Shown one piece after another: positions 46,830-57,793 of a DNA stretch of 64,000 nucleotides (positions within the stretch are counted from its first letter, which is position 1; each line of letters starts with the position of its first letter). The translations under genes were made by a program, and so were the position numbers. Location of the stretch: contig JAOTOL010001191.1 of the NCBI GenBank assembly GCA_034440575.1, positions 1 to 64,000 of the forward strand, written 5' to 3'. The DNA is from Imbricaverruca yamaguchii (taxonomy: Eukaryota; Arthropoda; Thecostraca; Neoverrucidae). The notes under the pieces are model-generated. The model was given only the letters and a program-made list of their open reading frames with translations. It was not told the DNA's origin and made no database searches.

Positions 46830-49490
46830 CTAAGATCTCCCCGAGTAAACAACATCAAAACGCACTTGCGAGAGGAACTCGAATAACCGTCCAGAATGAA
46901 CGATGCGTGATCCATCACCCAGAAGAACCGCCATCGTTAGCGTGGATACGTCTCGTCCAAAGAATCGTCGTCGTTGTGCTGAGAATAGAGGGCACACCAG
47001 AAGAACGTGCCTCACTGTCAGTGGCATGTCACAGCGAGTGCACATCGGTCTGTCCTCGTTTCGTAGCAGGTAGCCGTGGGTAGCATAAGTGTGGCCTATT
47101 CGTATCCTGGCGAGTAGCACTTCTTCCCTCCGGGAAGTTCTAGATGATGATTTCCAACACCCCAGAGTTTGCCTGATGGTTCTTAGTTTGTTTTCGCCGG
47201 TCGAGTCCCAAACTTGTTGCCACTTGTCCTGGAAGAATGCGTTGATTGCCTGGCTGAAGTGTGTCGCGGGAAGAGGAAGCGAATGGGTGTACTGTCTCCG
47301 CGCAGCACGTTTTGCTGCTTGGTCAGCTAGGTCATTCCCCCTTATTCCAACATGGCTCGGTATCCAGCAGAGGGTCACATTTTTCCCGCCTCGCTTAAGC
47401 ATTGTCATGCGCAATAAAACATCCTGCACGACAAGGTCATGAGGATAAAACTGTTGCAACGCTAGAAGGCTACTCAGAGAGTCAGATAATATTACGTGAT
47501 TGACTTCGTTCTCTGTTTCCATGAAACACATGGCCTTTGTGATGGCTAGAAGTTCAGCTGTGTAAACAGTTGCGTGAGGAGGCAGTGTGAACGATCGGAT
47601 CGTGGCACCACTCACAAAGGCACACCCCACGCCATCATCAGTTTTCGAACCGTCGGTGTAGGTGAGAGTGCATGAACGATAGGCGTGAATGTGTTCAAGA
47701 CTCTTCATCCGAAACACTTCTGGGGTAATTTCGTCCTTACGAGTGTCTGTCAGCGTCGTGTCAAACGACGGCTGGATCAGTTCCCAAGGGGGAACGGGCA
47801 GTGGCTCAGTCCTTCTAATGCTACGCATTCGAATACCACTCCCCTCTGCCAACTTCCGCAAATTCACGCAGAAAGGAGGTAGTGTATTGCCACGTCCGCT
47901 ACAGAACATCGCACGCGTACGGTGAGCAAACAAGGCCTGGTATGCTGGATTTAGAGGAAATTGCCTCACCCTGCACGCATACCGCAATCCGAGTTTGTCT
48001 CGTCTTAGGGCGAGCGGAGCTTCATCAGCATATGCGAGAAGACTTGCAGTCGGAGAGGTTCGGAATGCCCCTGTGGCAATACGCAAGGCGGCATGATGGA
48101 CAGTGTCGAGCGTACGCTTGTTGGAATCACTGGCACAGCCGTAGATAAAACAGCCATAATCGAGTTTTGAACGGATGAGCGATCGATATAGAAGTAAAAG
48201 CGTAGACCTATCTGCTCCGTAGGCAGTTCGGGCAACACATTTCATAATGTTCAGGGACTTCGAACACTTCCGCCGCAGTGTTTTCAGGTGGTCCCTGTAT
48301 GTTAGACGACGATCGAATGTGATGCCCAGAAACTTAGCTGCGGGCTGGAAGGGGATCTGCTCTCCGTAGAGCTGAATGTTCGGGTCCTGGCAGTTACGGC
48401 GGCGACAAAAATGCACTGCAACAGTCTTGTGGGTAGAAAATCGGAAGCAGTTCAGGTTACTCCATTTCTCAAGGTGAGAAGTAGCCAGCTGCAGCTGTCT
48501 CTCCATCGAAGATGAACGTGAAGCTGAACACCAAATTGCAACGTCATCAACAAAAAGGGACTTCGCGACACCACTTGGCAAACAGTCTCCAATGTCATTA
48601 ATCATTTCGGCAAATAAAGCCACACTAAGGACGCCTCCCTGAGGAACACCATTGACCTGCGTCAACCGATCCGACATTGCGCGATCTACACGGACACGAA
48701 ATGTTCGGTCAGTAAGAAAATTCTGCAGGAAATGTCCCATAAAACCACGCACACCACACCTCCAAAGCTTTACAAGAATACCTTGCTTTCATGTCGTATC
48801 ATAGGCGCCCTCAATGTCAAAAAACACTGCTACTAGACGTCTCCTTTCTTTAAAGCTTGTACGAATTGCGGTGTCCAATGTTAATATATGGTCAAGTGTG
48901 GATCGGTTCTTCCTGAAACCAGACTGCGCGTGGCTAAAATTTTTTTGTTGTTCCAGGAACCACGTGAGGTGAACACTGACCATCTTCTCCATGAGTTTAC
49001 ACAGGCACGAAGTCAGGGAAATCGGTCGGTAATGAAGAGGGTCAGAACCAGTCTTGGTCGGCTTCAATATGGGAATGACTGTCGCATCCCGCCAAGATGG
49101 CGGGAATCTGCCGCTCGTCCAAAGAGTGTTAAAACATGACAGAAGTATTTCGCGTGCATCTCTGTGGAGGTTCTGGAGCATCTTATTATGGATGTTGTCC
49201 GGTCCTTCGGATACGGGGTGCAGTGCAGCAATTTGTGATGTTAATTCGAACATTGTGAAGCGCTCATTATAATATAGTTTCTCGGCGGTGGCAAAGTCAA
49301 CCATCGATGCTTCGCGTCGAGCCCTATATTCGCGAAAACCTGCAGTTCGATCGCAGCTCAGGCTTCTGTCCGCGAACGATCGAGCGATAATGTTCGCCAC
49401 GTCTCGGGGTTCTGTTATTATTCCGCCAGCGACGCGCAGGACTGGTAGTGGTGTGGATCGCGAATGTCCGGATATTCGTTGTATTGTCCA
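46830..49490 (-). pseudogene. LINE ORF2: reverse transcriptase + RNase H + CCHC, one in-frame stop
   Basis: One continuous reading frame of nearly 890 codons, broken only by TGA at 48789-48791. That codon follows FFDIEGAYDTT, where this family normally has Trp, so it looks like a single TGG-to-TGA change. N-terminal part: RT fingers and palm, with LKPTKTGSDPLHYRPISLTS, SGFRKNRSTLDHI and the first catalytic Asp in FFDIEGAYD. After the stop: VNGVPQGGVLSVALF, then the catalytic box SLFVDDVAIW (FVDD instead of the commoner FADD/YADD), near residues 67-70 counted from 48752. RNase H follows with all four acidic residues visible: YTDGSK, ATVYTAEL, LSDSLSS and GNDLAD. The C-terminus has CTRC...RHVLLVC (C-X2-C-X7-H-X4-C). 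RT followed by RNase H places it in the I/Jockey-like superfamily, I-group. In life the protein copies the element's RNA at a nicked target; this copy lacks the endonuclease. Confidence 0.9.
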
Positions 49491-49505
49491 ATACAACGAA
49501 TATCC
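49470..49505. repeat. 17-bp palindrome at LINE 5' junction
   Basis: GGATATTCGTTGTATTG (49470-49486), a 2-nt spacer, and its perfect complement CAATACAACGAATATCC (49489-49505). The left arm (in + coordinates) is LINE coding sequence (WTIQRIS on the minus strand); the right arm is outside the recognisable LINE. This fits a snap-back or template-switch event when the element's 5' end was joined to the target. Confidence 0.85.
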
Positions 49506-49961
49506 AATATTGTCCTTCATTTTAGCAGTGTATGTTGGTAGGATGATGCCAAGATAATGTTTTCCTGCCAGGGAAGCAAATATAAAATAGGTATAACCTT
49601 CATGACCTTAGTCCGTCAAGGACCGGTGGGACCTTTTGGTGCCATGTGTTCAGAGCGGATTATGAGATAGTGTTCCTATAGTGAGAACCGGCTTAATATA
49701 ATTCCTACGCAGGCAAGACTTTGACCGTATTATCAGCCGCTTGTGAGTTAGTGAAAAGGGCGGGGATGGTATTTAGTAGAGCTTAAAGTTCGCAGAATTA
49801 ATGATGTCAGAGGTTACCCATGACACTCACTATTTTTGTTTATGTCTACCCGGGATGTGATTTATTATTGATAGTGTTCATGTCAGTGGCAGTCGATACG
49901 ACATATATGCCCAATTGCATGACATATATATCCAGACCGCGCTAAACGCGGCCAAAGTTTG
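49506..49961. other. Unassigned sequence between LINE and piggyBac relic
   Basis: AT-rich, no gene or repeat recognised. Confidence 0.3.
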
Positions 49962-51573
49962 CCGGTATCAAATGGACCCACTGGTCCTGAGCGCTGGCCG
50001 CGGGAGGTGAGACTGGGCGCGCGTGAGGGGAGCGCAGCGCGTGCGTGTGAGCGTGCTAGTCTCGTTTCTTTGGCGAGCAATTTGGTGCTGGTGCTCGCAG
50101 AAGTCGCCAAGTTCAGCGTTATGTCATGAACAACTAGAGGATGTGTATTTGCAGCGAATAGACCGAAATGTTCGGCGACACCCATCTGGAAGGTGAAGAT
50201 GAGTTGGCTGTCCTAAACGTGCCATCTGACTGATCCCAGTGATGTAGACGAGCTGAAGACGATGCTAGTGGACCAGCAGAAGAGCACGACGTTCCTAGCA
50301 CCCTGGAAGTGCGCATCAATCTTGAACTGGATGAATTCGAACAGGCAGACTCTCCAAGTCAAGCGTCAAGAGCTGACAACATCCCAGCAAAGATGCAACG
50401 CAAGGAGAAAAGCGTACCAGCTTGGCGGCATGCTTTACCCGAGTACACTAGAAGGGAGAATGCGTGCAATTTGGCCCGACGCACCTCCCGTCAAAACATC
50501 ACTGAATGGATGTACACCAGTGGAGATCATGGAAGAGCTGCTGAATCCGATTATGTTTAAACTCGTGCAGACAAAGACTCTGCGGTACTCTCTGCATGTG
50601 AAAATGACCTACTCTTCTCGACGGATAGCAGCGACCTGAAGACGTTTACCGGGATTCTCACTATCTCTGGATATGTCACGCTGCCAAGCGAAAAGCTCTA
50701 CTGGTCAGAGGCAGGGGATGACATAGTTGACATAGTTCGGAAGGCTATGCGACATAGCAATTGCATGCAAATATAACAGTATATTCAATTGCAGGACAAC
50801 TCGAGGAAGCAGACAAGCACGGATTGAGCTTACAAAGTTCGGCCATTGGTTAATATATTGAATGAGTCGTTTCGGAAGTTTAGAATTGATGAGGAAAATC
50901 TCGCTGTGGATGAGATATCGTCCACGACCGCGGATATCACGGGCAGAAACAATTCATCCACGCGAAGCCCATATGTTTCGACTACAAACTGTGGGCTTCG
51001 TGTGGGGAAGGTGTACTGTGGAAAGGAGCGGCCTCTCAGTTGCAGGGCATGCTTATGGGCACGATAGTGGTGTTCGACATGATAAGTGTCATTTCAGATA
51101 CAAGTGGTCACGAGGCCTACTTTGACAATCTATTCACGTAAGGGCGCTACTCGCGGAGCTCAGGAATGGTGGCCTGCATGGTTCCAGTACTGTGAGGGGA
51201 AACCGGATGGAAAAATATCCCACGAAGCAAACTTTCAAAAGAGAAACGAGGCGTGTTTCATTACCGGTTTGAAATGACGGAAGAAATCCTTGTAGTTCGC
51301 GAAAATGAAACCAAAGTTGTCAGCGTAATGTAATAGATGAGCATGCAAGATGGCAATTCAGTCAAATTTCATAACCAAACACTCTTGACTGATTTTAAAA
51401 AGATAGTAACCGAAACAATTATCAATGATCATATTCGCTGCGTTATTTCGAACCAGCGACCATTGACTTGTTCCTCCCCACCCGCCAAACGGCGGCCGCC
51501 GTGCCGGGTAGAGCGCGCGCGGCGTGGGAACCGCGCGCAGCGCTCAGGACCAGTGGACAATTTTGGTATCCGG
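49962..51573 (+). mobile_element. piggyBac-type transposon relic with inverted repeats
   Basis: A decayed piggyBac-family transposase (50150-51333) is flanked by ~42-bp inverted repeats at 49962-50003 and 51531-51573. Both contain CCACTGGTCCTGAGCGCTG in opposite orientation, and a CCGGTATCAAA / CCGGATACCAAA segment lies outside it. GC-rich sequence follows each repeat inward. Expected TTAA target duplications are not evident next to these repeats, so they may be subterminal or the ends may have decayed. Confidence 0.7.
50150..51333 (+). pseudogene. piggyBac-like (PGBD) transposase pseudogene, C-terminus missing
   Basis: piggyBac transposases cut and paste DNA at TTAA with a DDD active site. 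Pieces appear in several frames. The N-terminal region includes KSVPAWRHALPEYTRRE (about 50410-50455), then DAPPVKTSLNGCTPVEIMEE (about 50492-50551). Next come FTGILTISGYVTLPSEKLYW (50645-50704) and IVDIVRKAM. At 50831-50914 lies YKVRPLVNILNESFRKFRID followed by LAVDE, whose Asp (50909) is the first catalytic residue. FIHAKPICFDYKLW follows at about 50953-50994. VVFDMISVISDTSGHEAYFD ends near 51126, its final Asp being the second catalytic residue. The last piece is RGVFHYRF...ILVVRENETKVVSVM to 51331. At least three frameshifts and four stops are visible. Homology ends where the third catalytic Asp and the Cys-rich C-terminal domain should follow, so the protein cannot be functional. It is a transposon relic rather than a domesticated host gene. 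Confidence 0.8.
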
Positions 51574-54059
51574 ACATATCTCGAAAATGGCTGAAGATAA
51601 CTTACGATTTTTTCCACAACTTTGTACCCGTTCGATTAGATGACTCTTGACCAAAAATTGTCAAAATTTCTCGGCGAATTCTGTCCCTGGTTGGCAATAA
51701 TCTTAATGCTCAAGTAATAGTTTCTACGAGTTTGAGCAGTTACATACTATGTGCTGTGGGTGATTCTAATTGGGTTGTGATACTATATGACTTCTATATA
51801 TTGCGAAGGAAACAGATCACCGCGCAAGAAATTCATCAAGAGCAGGTATAACCAGCAACGCAACTACCGGTGCACAAACCGCACGTGGGCACCGTTGTCA
51901 TAGTGGGAAAAAAACTGTCACAAAACGTTTCAAGTTATTTATTGTGTAACATATTATTCTAGCAAGCTTCATATGACGTCGAACGCGCGGCACACCTTCT
52001 GACACACGTAATTAGTAGAACAGATGACGTAGTCGATTCTATCTCTCATTCTTATTGCTCGAAAGTAAGTGCCGCCGACCTTTGCTGTCCGTTGTGGAAA
52101 AGGCTTCAGCTGGAGCACAAGTGTTGCACGCGTGTTGCACATAACATTGAGCATATTAGCAATGCACCCTATTTAAGGTCAATCGCCATGGCATGCAAAA
52201 CTTGTTCCGGCTAGAAAAATCAGACCCCGAGCACGTGCGACTGAAAACGTTCAACATTCGTAAAGTATATATATGTTTCATCATGTGGTGATTCGCCCAC
52301 ACTCATCCACGTAACAAGGAATGACTTAGAACATCCTCGTGTATGCGCTGGTGTAGGGTACAACTATTACGGAGAATGTCATGATTGATTATATTCCCAT
52401 TTTATTCAAATTCGTCAATGAGTGTGGGTGCATCGCACGCAATTCAATAAAACCAGACCCACAAAAGCAAGATATACAACCACGAACCAGATAATTGCAG
52501 TTTTATTCCATTCATTTCCATAGGTGTTCATTATTTAGTGCTCCCTACGTCTTCTGTAGATGTCTATCGTAATTATCTACTAATTTGCATCAAAACAGCT
52601 CTAAAGCACGAGCCATTAACACCTCGAAATATTTAATATGTGTGGAATGACTTTATTCCATGGGTCATGAGTCAACTCCGAATTTGCTATCCGTTCTTAC
52701 CTAACTATCGTACATTCAACTAATGATGAGAATCAACAGAACCAATCAGATACTCCTACTGTCATTCTCTTGCGCCTTATTATTTCCGCAATCACCAAGG
52801 ACGGCTCAAGACTGAAAAACGCTGATTTTGACCCGGGACACCACGATACTTGCAGTATCACGCAAGTGAGGGGAACGCGCATTGAGTGATGGCAGCACTT
52901 GGCTTCAGGGTCAGTTAGTTGACACAAATTCGATTGCATCTTAAACCATTATGAAGCTAAGCCGGCGGAACTTTGCTGCCTGAGTAAATTAGTTGATGTA
53001 TTTTATGGGCGCATCGAGTGTATAGCTCATACATGACCCGTACAATTGGAGTAAAGCATTTATGCATCTCTGAAGCTGATACTGCATACCAAGAATGAGT
53101 GCTGTTGGACGCCCAACGTATTCCGTGCCTGGCTCAGATATAGGGCGGCACAGTATCGCATCAGCGCGAAGGCATGGCTGTGACGGCACCAGAAAGCGAT
53201 GTTCAATGACGTCACGGGTCTGCCGTTACGGCAGAAGGCGGCCCGACCGTCCATGACGTACCAAAGCATGCCACGTCACCATACCCCTCATGTGACATGC
53301 ATGCCGTCGTTTCTAAGCACTTGCGCCGCGTGCCATTCCTTCCTGTCAGTATGGAAACAGTCTGTCATGTAAGATTTGTCTTGTGACGTGATAGCCGGTA
53401 ACATAAGCATGGTTGCCGCATTACTGCAGAAATTAACACAATGCAATGAAAACAAATGCTTGCCACTTTTTCAGAAGTGTTATACACACAGCGCAGTCAA
53501 TGGGGAGCTACGCAAACTGACAGAGCACTCAATGTCGCTCGCAGCATTGTAATATGTGTAAGTTGTGTTTCTAGAAGCATTCTTCTTCAGAGAAGTGAAG
53601 CTCATGACATGTTAGATCTTGCGCCAAACCGAGTGGTATGGACCTCTAATGTCAACGACCATGTCACCGGATCCGCATTGCTATTGTTAGTAACAAGATG
53701 TTAAAAGAAGCACACGCTACGTAGATATCATTTAGGAGCATTTTTCAGCGAAGCGTTTCATTCGGGCTATAAAAATACATTCTTATCGTCGTTAGGTAAT
53801 TGGCGATCATCCCAATACTCGATGCAAAGCATACTTCGCACGAATTTGCACCCGATTTGCACACCAACCACCGTTGGCGTAAATCACTGACGCACAATGC
53901 GAGCCGCTGCGCGCTCTGCAGCGTTCACTGAACGCTGCCCGTCGGCTTTGCCACGCTCTCCAGCGCTGCCATGCTGTTCATCGTTTGGATGACGTCACAT
54001 CCCACTAATGTCACGGTCAGATGCTCCGAGCTCTGAGTCACGTGGTCGTCGCGCTGGCC
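51574..54059. other. Intergenic or 3' flank of the LAT gene
   Basis: No coding exon recognised. TTTATT motifs (AATAAA on the minus strand) near 52400, 52502 and 52652 are candidate poly(A) signals for the minus-strand LAT gene, but none can be chosen. Small palindromes occur at 53219-53235 (TCTGCCGT T ACGGCAGA) and 53918-53938 (GCAGCGTTCA C TGAACGCTGC). Confidence 0.35.
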
Positions 54060-54271
54060 GGTCTCCTGATGCCAGCAGCCGGACACGTACAGGCAGACAC
54101 GTGGCGCTCACCGGCCTCCTGACGCCAGCAGCCGGACACGTACAGGCAGACACGTGGCGCTCACCGGCCTCCTGACGCCAGCAGCCGGACATGTACAGGC
54201 AGACACGTGGCGCTCGCCGGCCTCCTGACGCCAGCAGCCGGACACGTACAGGCTGACACGTGGCGCTCGCC
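54060..54271 (-). repeat. 53-bp tandem repeat, four units, in probable LAT 3' UTR
   Basis: Unit starts at 54060, 54113, 54166 and 54219, exactly 53 bp apart, each beginning GGYCTCCTGAYGCCAGCAGC and containing GACACGTGG. The array ends 66 nt beyond the LAT stop codon on the minus strand, so it probably lies in that transcript's 3' UTR. As 53 is not a multiple of three, successive units shift frame, which argues against coding. Confidence 0.9.
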
Positions 54272-54337
54272 GGACATCGCCGCAATGGAGCTTACGAACA
54301 GCTTGAGAAAATGCAAGCTGCCTAGCCGGCGGCGGTG

Positions 54338-54402
54338 TCAGTCTAGCTTTGATGTGTCCATCACGCTGTTGGAGAGCTTCTGTATGGTGCCGTTGAACCA
54401 CT
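54338..54402 (-). CDS. LAT transporter, terminal coding exon (C-terminal tail and stop)
   Basis: On the minus strand a strong acceptor (GATGCCCTTGTTTCAG, AG at 54403-54404) is followed by a frame encoding WFNGTIQKLSNSVMDTSKLD and TGA at 54338-54340. The preceding exon ends after the first base of a codon (G at 56923). Its G plus the AG starting this exon gives Glu, so the phases join as ...CIDRVM-E-WFNGTIQKL. SLC7 light chains of the LAT type end in a short cytoplasmic tail with a W..x..QKL-like motif soon after the last membrane helix, which this matches in position and length. Short exons are easy to mis-assign, but acceptor, phase, motif and nearby stop all agree. Confidence 0.7.
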
Positions 54403-54724
54403 CTGAAACAAGGGCATCCTGTATGTGGCAAATCGACCGATCCAGCAAGGGGATTACTGCCCTGCACCTGCTCTTCCAAGATTGCTAAGAGGTAACAACA
54501 AGATTGTTTTCTCCGATTTGCTCTTCAATTCTAGGCCGATGTTATGGGCATACTTTGGGCTGCCTTGCACCACTATACCAGGTCTTCTAACCGAATGTTT
54601 TTTTTCTCCGGAATTTGTGTTGCTTTGTTTCGCCCCAAACACTTCATCGCTTTTCAGTCCCATCCCCCACCCCTCCTCCCCTGTCCCTAGACAAGCTGAA
54701 TCTGCAATATAGGTCGGTTGCAGG

Positions 54725-54885
54725 TAAGGTAGTTATTAGCTTTACGACACGTCGACCGTTCAGTCATATAGCGTCGCCAATCTCTCACGCCGATTGGCCG
54801 CGGGCGAAGAGTAGCGACAGGTGATACTCGAACCGACAACCTTTCGATTGTAAGACGGGCAACTTACCTCTAGAATACTTGTCCC
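54725..54885 (-). mobile_element. tRNA-derived SINE in LAT last intron
   Basis: Minus-strand copy of the SINE at 8046-8201: head with GGTTGTCGGTTCGAGTATCACC (B box), body GGCCAATCGGCGTGAGAGATTGGCGACGCTATATGAC, then CGTCGTAAAG and a TAATAACTACC-type tail. It lies in the intron between the last two LAT exons, in the same orientation as the gene. Confidence 0.75.
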
Positions 54886-55202
54886 CAGATTGCAGGTTAT
54901 AATTAAATGCTAAAAGCGTGTATTTAAAAGTCATGATATTCTGTGTCTGCATGCATGCAGCATTCACCTTATGTAAAAATGATTGGCAGCAATTTCACCT
55001 TTGCTGAACTGTCGGTAAACATCTCAGAATTTGGCTTTCGACAAACGCTATTTGAGCCGTCACGGGATATTTATGAACTTTGGAAGGCACTGTTCGAAAC
55101 CTGTGGCGCATTGTTTGGCCTTTGGAAGGCCCTGTTCGACACATGGAGAGCATCAATCGGCCTTTGGAAGCAACGGCTTGAGCCTCCGGCATGCGCTGAC
55201 AC

Positions 55203-55393
55203 CCAGGGGCAAAGCTAGGGTTTTCTTAAGGGAGGCTCGACCATAAAAATAACATGGAAGAGAACAGGCTCTCGGTGCACTTTGCGCTCCGAACATTTAT
55301 GGCTCTGTGTCGTGAAGATCTCAACACTTCTGGTTTGATCCAGTGTATTTTTGGCTGTTAGGGGGCGGATCTCTCCCCCTTGACTACGCCTAT
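55203..55393. mobile_element. 191-bp MITE with 8-bp target-site duplication
   Basis: The 8-mer GCTGACAC occurs at 55195-55202 and 55394-55401 directly outside the element. The left end reads CCAGGGGCAAAGCTAGGG; the right end on the opposite strand reads ATAGGCGTAGTCAAGGGG, an imperfect inverted repeat of the GGCGTAGCYAGGG type. An 8-bp duplication with such ends suits a hAT-type (or P-type) MITE. It lies in the last LAT intron. Confidence 0.75.
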
Positions 55394-55595
55394 GCTGACA
55401 CCAGCATCCCACATCTCCCCTACAGATTGTGAATGCAAATGTGTGGGTTCAGCCCCTTTCAAGAAAACAAATCCGGAATCGTACTGTAGCTGTCCATTCG
55501 TCATACATCGGGCTTTGACGGAAATCCGCTATGTCGATGCATAAATAAAACCATTTAAATGTCTGATTATGTTCATGTGTCCCTTGAATCTGTTT

Positions 55596-56444
55596 TTAAC
55601 CCGCGCCGTCTTTCCGGTCAAACCCCCACACCCCGTACGGGGGGGGGGCAGTTTAAAACCCCTCTAAAATCCAAACTAAGCATCGCACGAAAACGAAAGT
55701 GATGTTATCGAAAAGCGCTCGACGAGTAGGGTCCGGGTCCGCCCTCCAAAACAATTTTCCCCCAAAAGGGACGTCATCAGGGGCTAGAACTACACGACTT
55801 TTCAATACTTACATTATGTTTTTGACTGTGGGGAGTTCATTTTGGGCGATATATGGAAAAACAAAATTTATTTGGAATGAGAAAATGACAGCGAAATCGA
55901 CCAGGCTATAATTTTTTTAATCTCCCAAAATCCTTTTTTTCTTTTTTTAATTTCAAAATTTTGAGTTTCAAGTATTCGTTAATTTTCCTTTCTCAATGGG
56001 CAGAACAGACCGCGAAACGTTGTTGGAAGTCAACCTTCCCTAATAAAAAATGCTTACTTTATCCAGAATCCTGTATTTGAACTGCAATTTGGCAAATACA
56101 CAAAATTTATATGTAGACAAAAACGTGGAAAAATGAAAAATTCCACTGGTACGTTTTGTTGCATCCGCAAAGATAAGCAAACGTTGAAAGTTTCATTAAA
56201 ATATCTGTATCAGTTAAAGCGTGACGACTGGTTGAACTTTTTTTTGGAGGTGACCTCACTTGACCTTGACTAACTCGTTGACCTTAGAAGACCTGATCTA
56301 GAAATTTTGAATCAGCATGTCAAATTAATGTGGAAAAAGGTATGCCGAATTTGGACGCGCTGCCCCGCGCCGTTCGTCTGCTATATGCGAAAAACCCGAG
56401 GGGGCGGTTGAAGACCCCTCGCCCCCCGAGACGGGCCTGGTTAA
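55596..56444 (+). mobile_element. TTAA-type MITE, family 1, copy 6 (full length)
   Basis: Starts TTAACCCGCGCCGTC at 55596 and ends GACGGGCCTGGTTAA at 56444, TTAA on both sides (849 bp). Contains all family blocks and an intact TTGACCTTGAC box at 56260-56270. It sits in the last LAT intron, opposite to the gene's orientation. Confidence 0.88.
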
Positions 56445-56922
56445 TAGATTACTTCATGGTTCAGCAATGCCAAAGCGCTACATTCACAGCAGGTGGGAGG
56501 GATGGGTCCACGGGCTGCGATGTGAACGCTCGATTTTGGAGTGGTCGGGCATGGCTACAGTCTTCCCCCGACCAACTTTTCGGCCGACGCTGCTCAGACT
56601 GAAGCGAGGTTCCCCTTTGACTGAAAAAAGTCGCCGTTCTTATTGGGAAAATGTGCCCTCACCCCCACTGAACGAATGTTTAAGCCAGGGCATGATCTAT
56701 GTTGTTCTCCTACTACATTATGCAAGGGCATGATCAGCATAGAGTACACTTCTTCACACGGCATGGCGTGCGACTAATAACTACCCATGCAGGCAACTAC
56801 CTGAAGCTACTGTCCGGAAATAAGTGACTCTGTCGCCCAACAAAAAAGTGCATTGTGCCACTTCTCGATACGAGCCTATCCGTGCCTGACCGGAAACAGT
56901 GCTGCGATGCCTCTGCACTCAC

Positions 56923-57100
56923 CCATGACCCGGTCAATGCATGACACGCTGCGTCGCCACCGGATGCCCACCAGGTAGACGGGCACCCCCGACAGAATGA
57001 TGCCGCAGGCCACGCCCACCTCCACCGGCGTCATGAAGATCGGGAATGTCACCAAAAACACGCACACCAGCATGAACGTGACCGGTAGAAGAATGTTCAC
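56923..57100 (-). CDS. LAT transporter, penultimate coding exon (last two membrane helices)
   Basis: This exon belongs to an SLC7 large neutral amino-acid transporter light chain, an exchanger that pairs with the SLC3 heavy chain at the plasma membrane. From the acceptor (TTGTCTGCCGCCAG, AG at 57101-57102) it reads VNILLPVTFMLVCVFLVTFP, then IFMTPVEVGVACGIILSGVP, then VYLVGIRWRRSVSCIDRVM plus one base. The donor GTGAG is at 56918-56922. It contains two hydrophobic helices, equivalent to TM11 and TM12 of the 12-helix APC fold, joined by the short TPVE loop. GVPVYLVGIRW is the family's TM12 signature (GVPVYFLGVYW in vertebrate LAT). It enters in phase 0, matching the exon at 63725-63874, and leaves after the first codon base, matching 54338-54402. 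No stop or frameshift is present. It is closest to arthropod LAT/minidiscs/JhI-21-type proteins. Confidence 0.92.
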
Positions 57101-57793
57101 CTGGCGGCAGACAAAGGTACTGGCAGTCTGCGTCAAGGTCGCACATTCAGCGGCGCGGCCAGTCATATTATTATATTCTCCCATGTCTCTGTGTGTATCT
57201 TTGGCAGCTGTTGGCCGGGTCCACGACTGGTGTGTGTATGTTGCTGTTCCGTGGTTTGTCCTCGCCTTTCTGCGAGGTATCTGATGCCATATACAAACGT
57301 TATTCTTACGGCTTTAAAGGTGAGATATTTCATGAACCGTTTGGCTATCGTCCCGTACAGCCGTTGATGAACATCAGAAAGGCGAGTTTCTTCTCGTGAC
57401 GCTGACAAGAGCTAAACATAATGGTTACTTTGATACATCTGAGGTTGGCATCTCTCCTTGATCCGCATATCCAAATGATTCTTGCCATTGAGAGCCAGAA
57501 CTACGTGTATCGGCTGATTTATATGGATCTTTCCTAATCGCCCACTGCCTTACATGGCAGTGTGTAAAAGTGTATTGTGGACATTTTTTTATTTATTTCC
57601 ATTCATGCGGTCATCAGATTTAAGGCATTAATTAAGCCTAACGCATGTATATTTTATAATTTGCATTAGTGACTGTAGCTCCACAACAAATTAGCGATAC
57701 TGGTTCCCATGGCATGTCCTGTGTTCTTAGCACGATCATCTTGGTTTTGCTAGTGCTTATTTTAAGCAATGATAGCAAAACTATTGATAGTGA

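Larger units (their letters stand above)
46472..49490 (-). mobile_element. LINE copy C (I-group type), 5'-truncated, well preserved
   Basis: The element runs on the minus strand from about 49490 (within ORF2, just before the RT domain) to its tail at about 46472. The 3' UTR at 46540-46790 carries repeated ATTTCACTGTTTCACTGATG units. The end reads GGGCGCTGCATGACCGATGT, then AGTCGATGCGCCCCTAAACT, then CCAATAACCAACC. The coding part retains RT, RNase H and CCHC regions with one stop codon. The endonuclease and the whole 5' end are missing. A 17-bp palindrome marks the 5' junction. Confidence 0.85.

Noticed and set aside
52985..53045. Possible further LINE tail (GGGCGCATCGAG)
   Set aside because: Only about 12 bases agree with the tail motif, too short to separate from chance.
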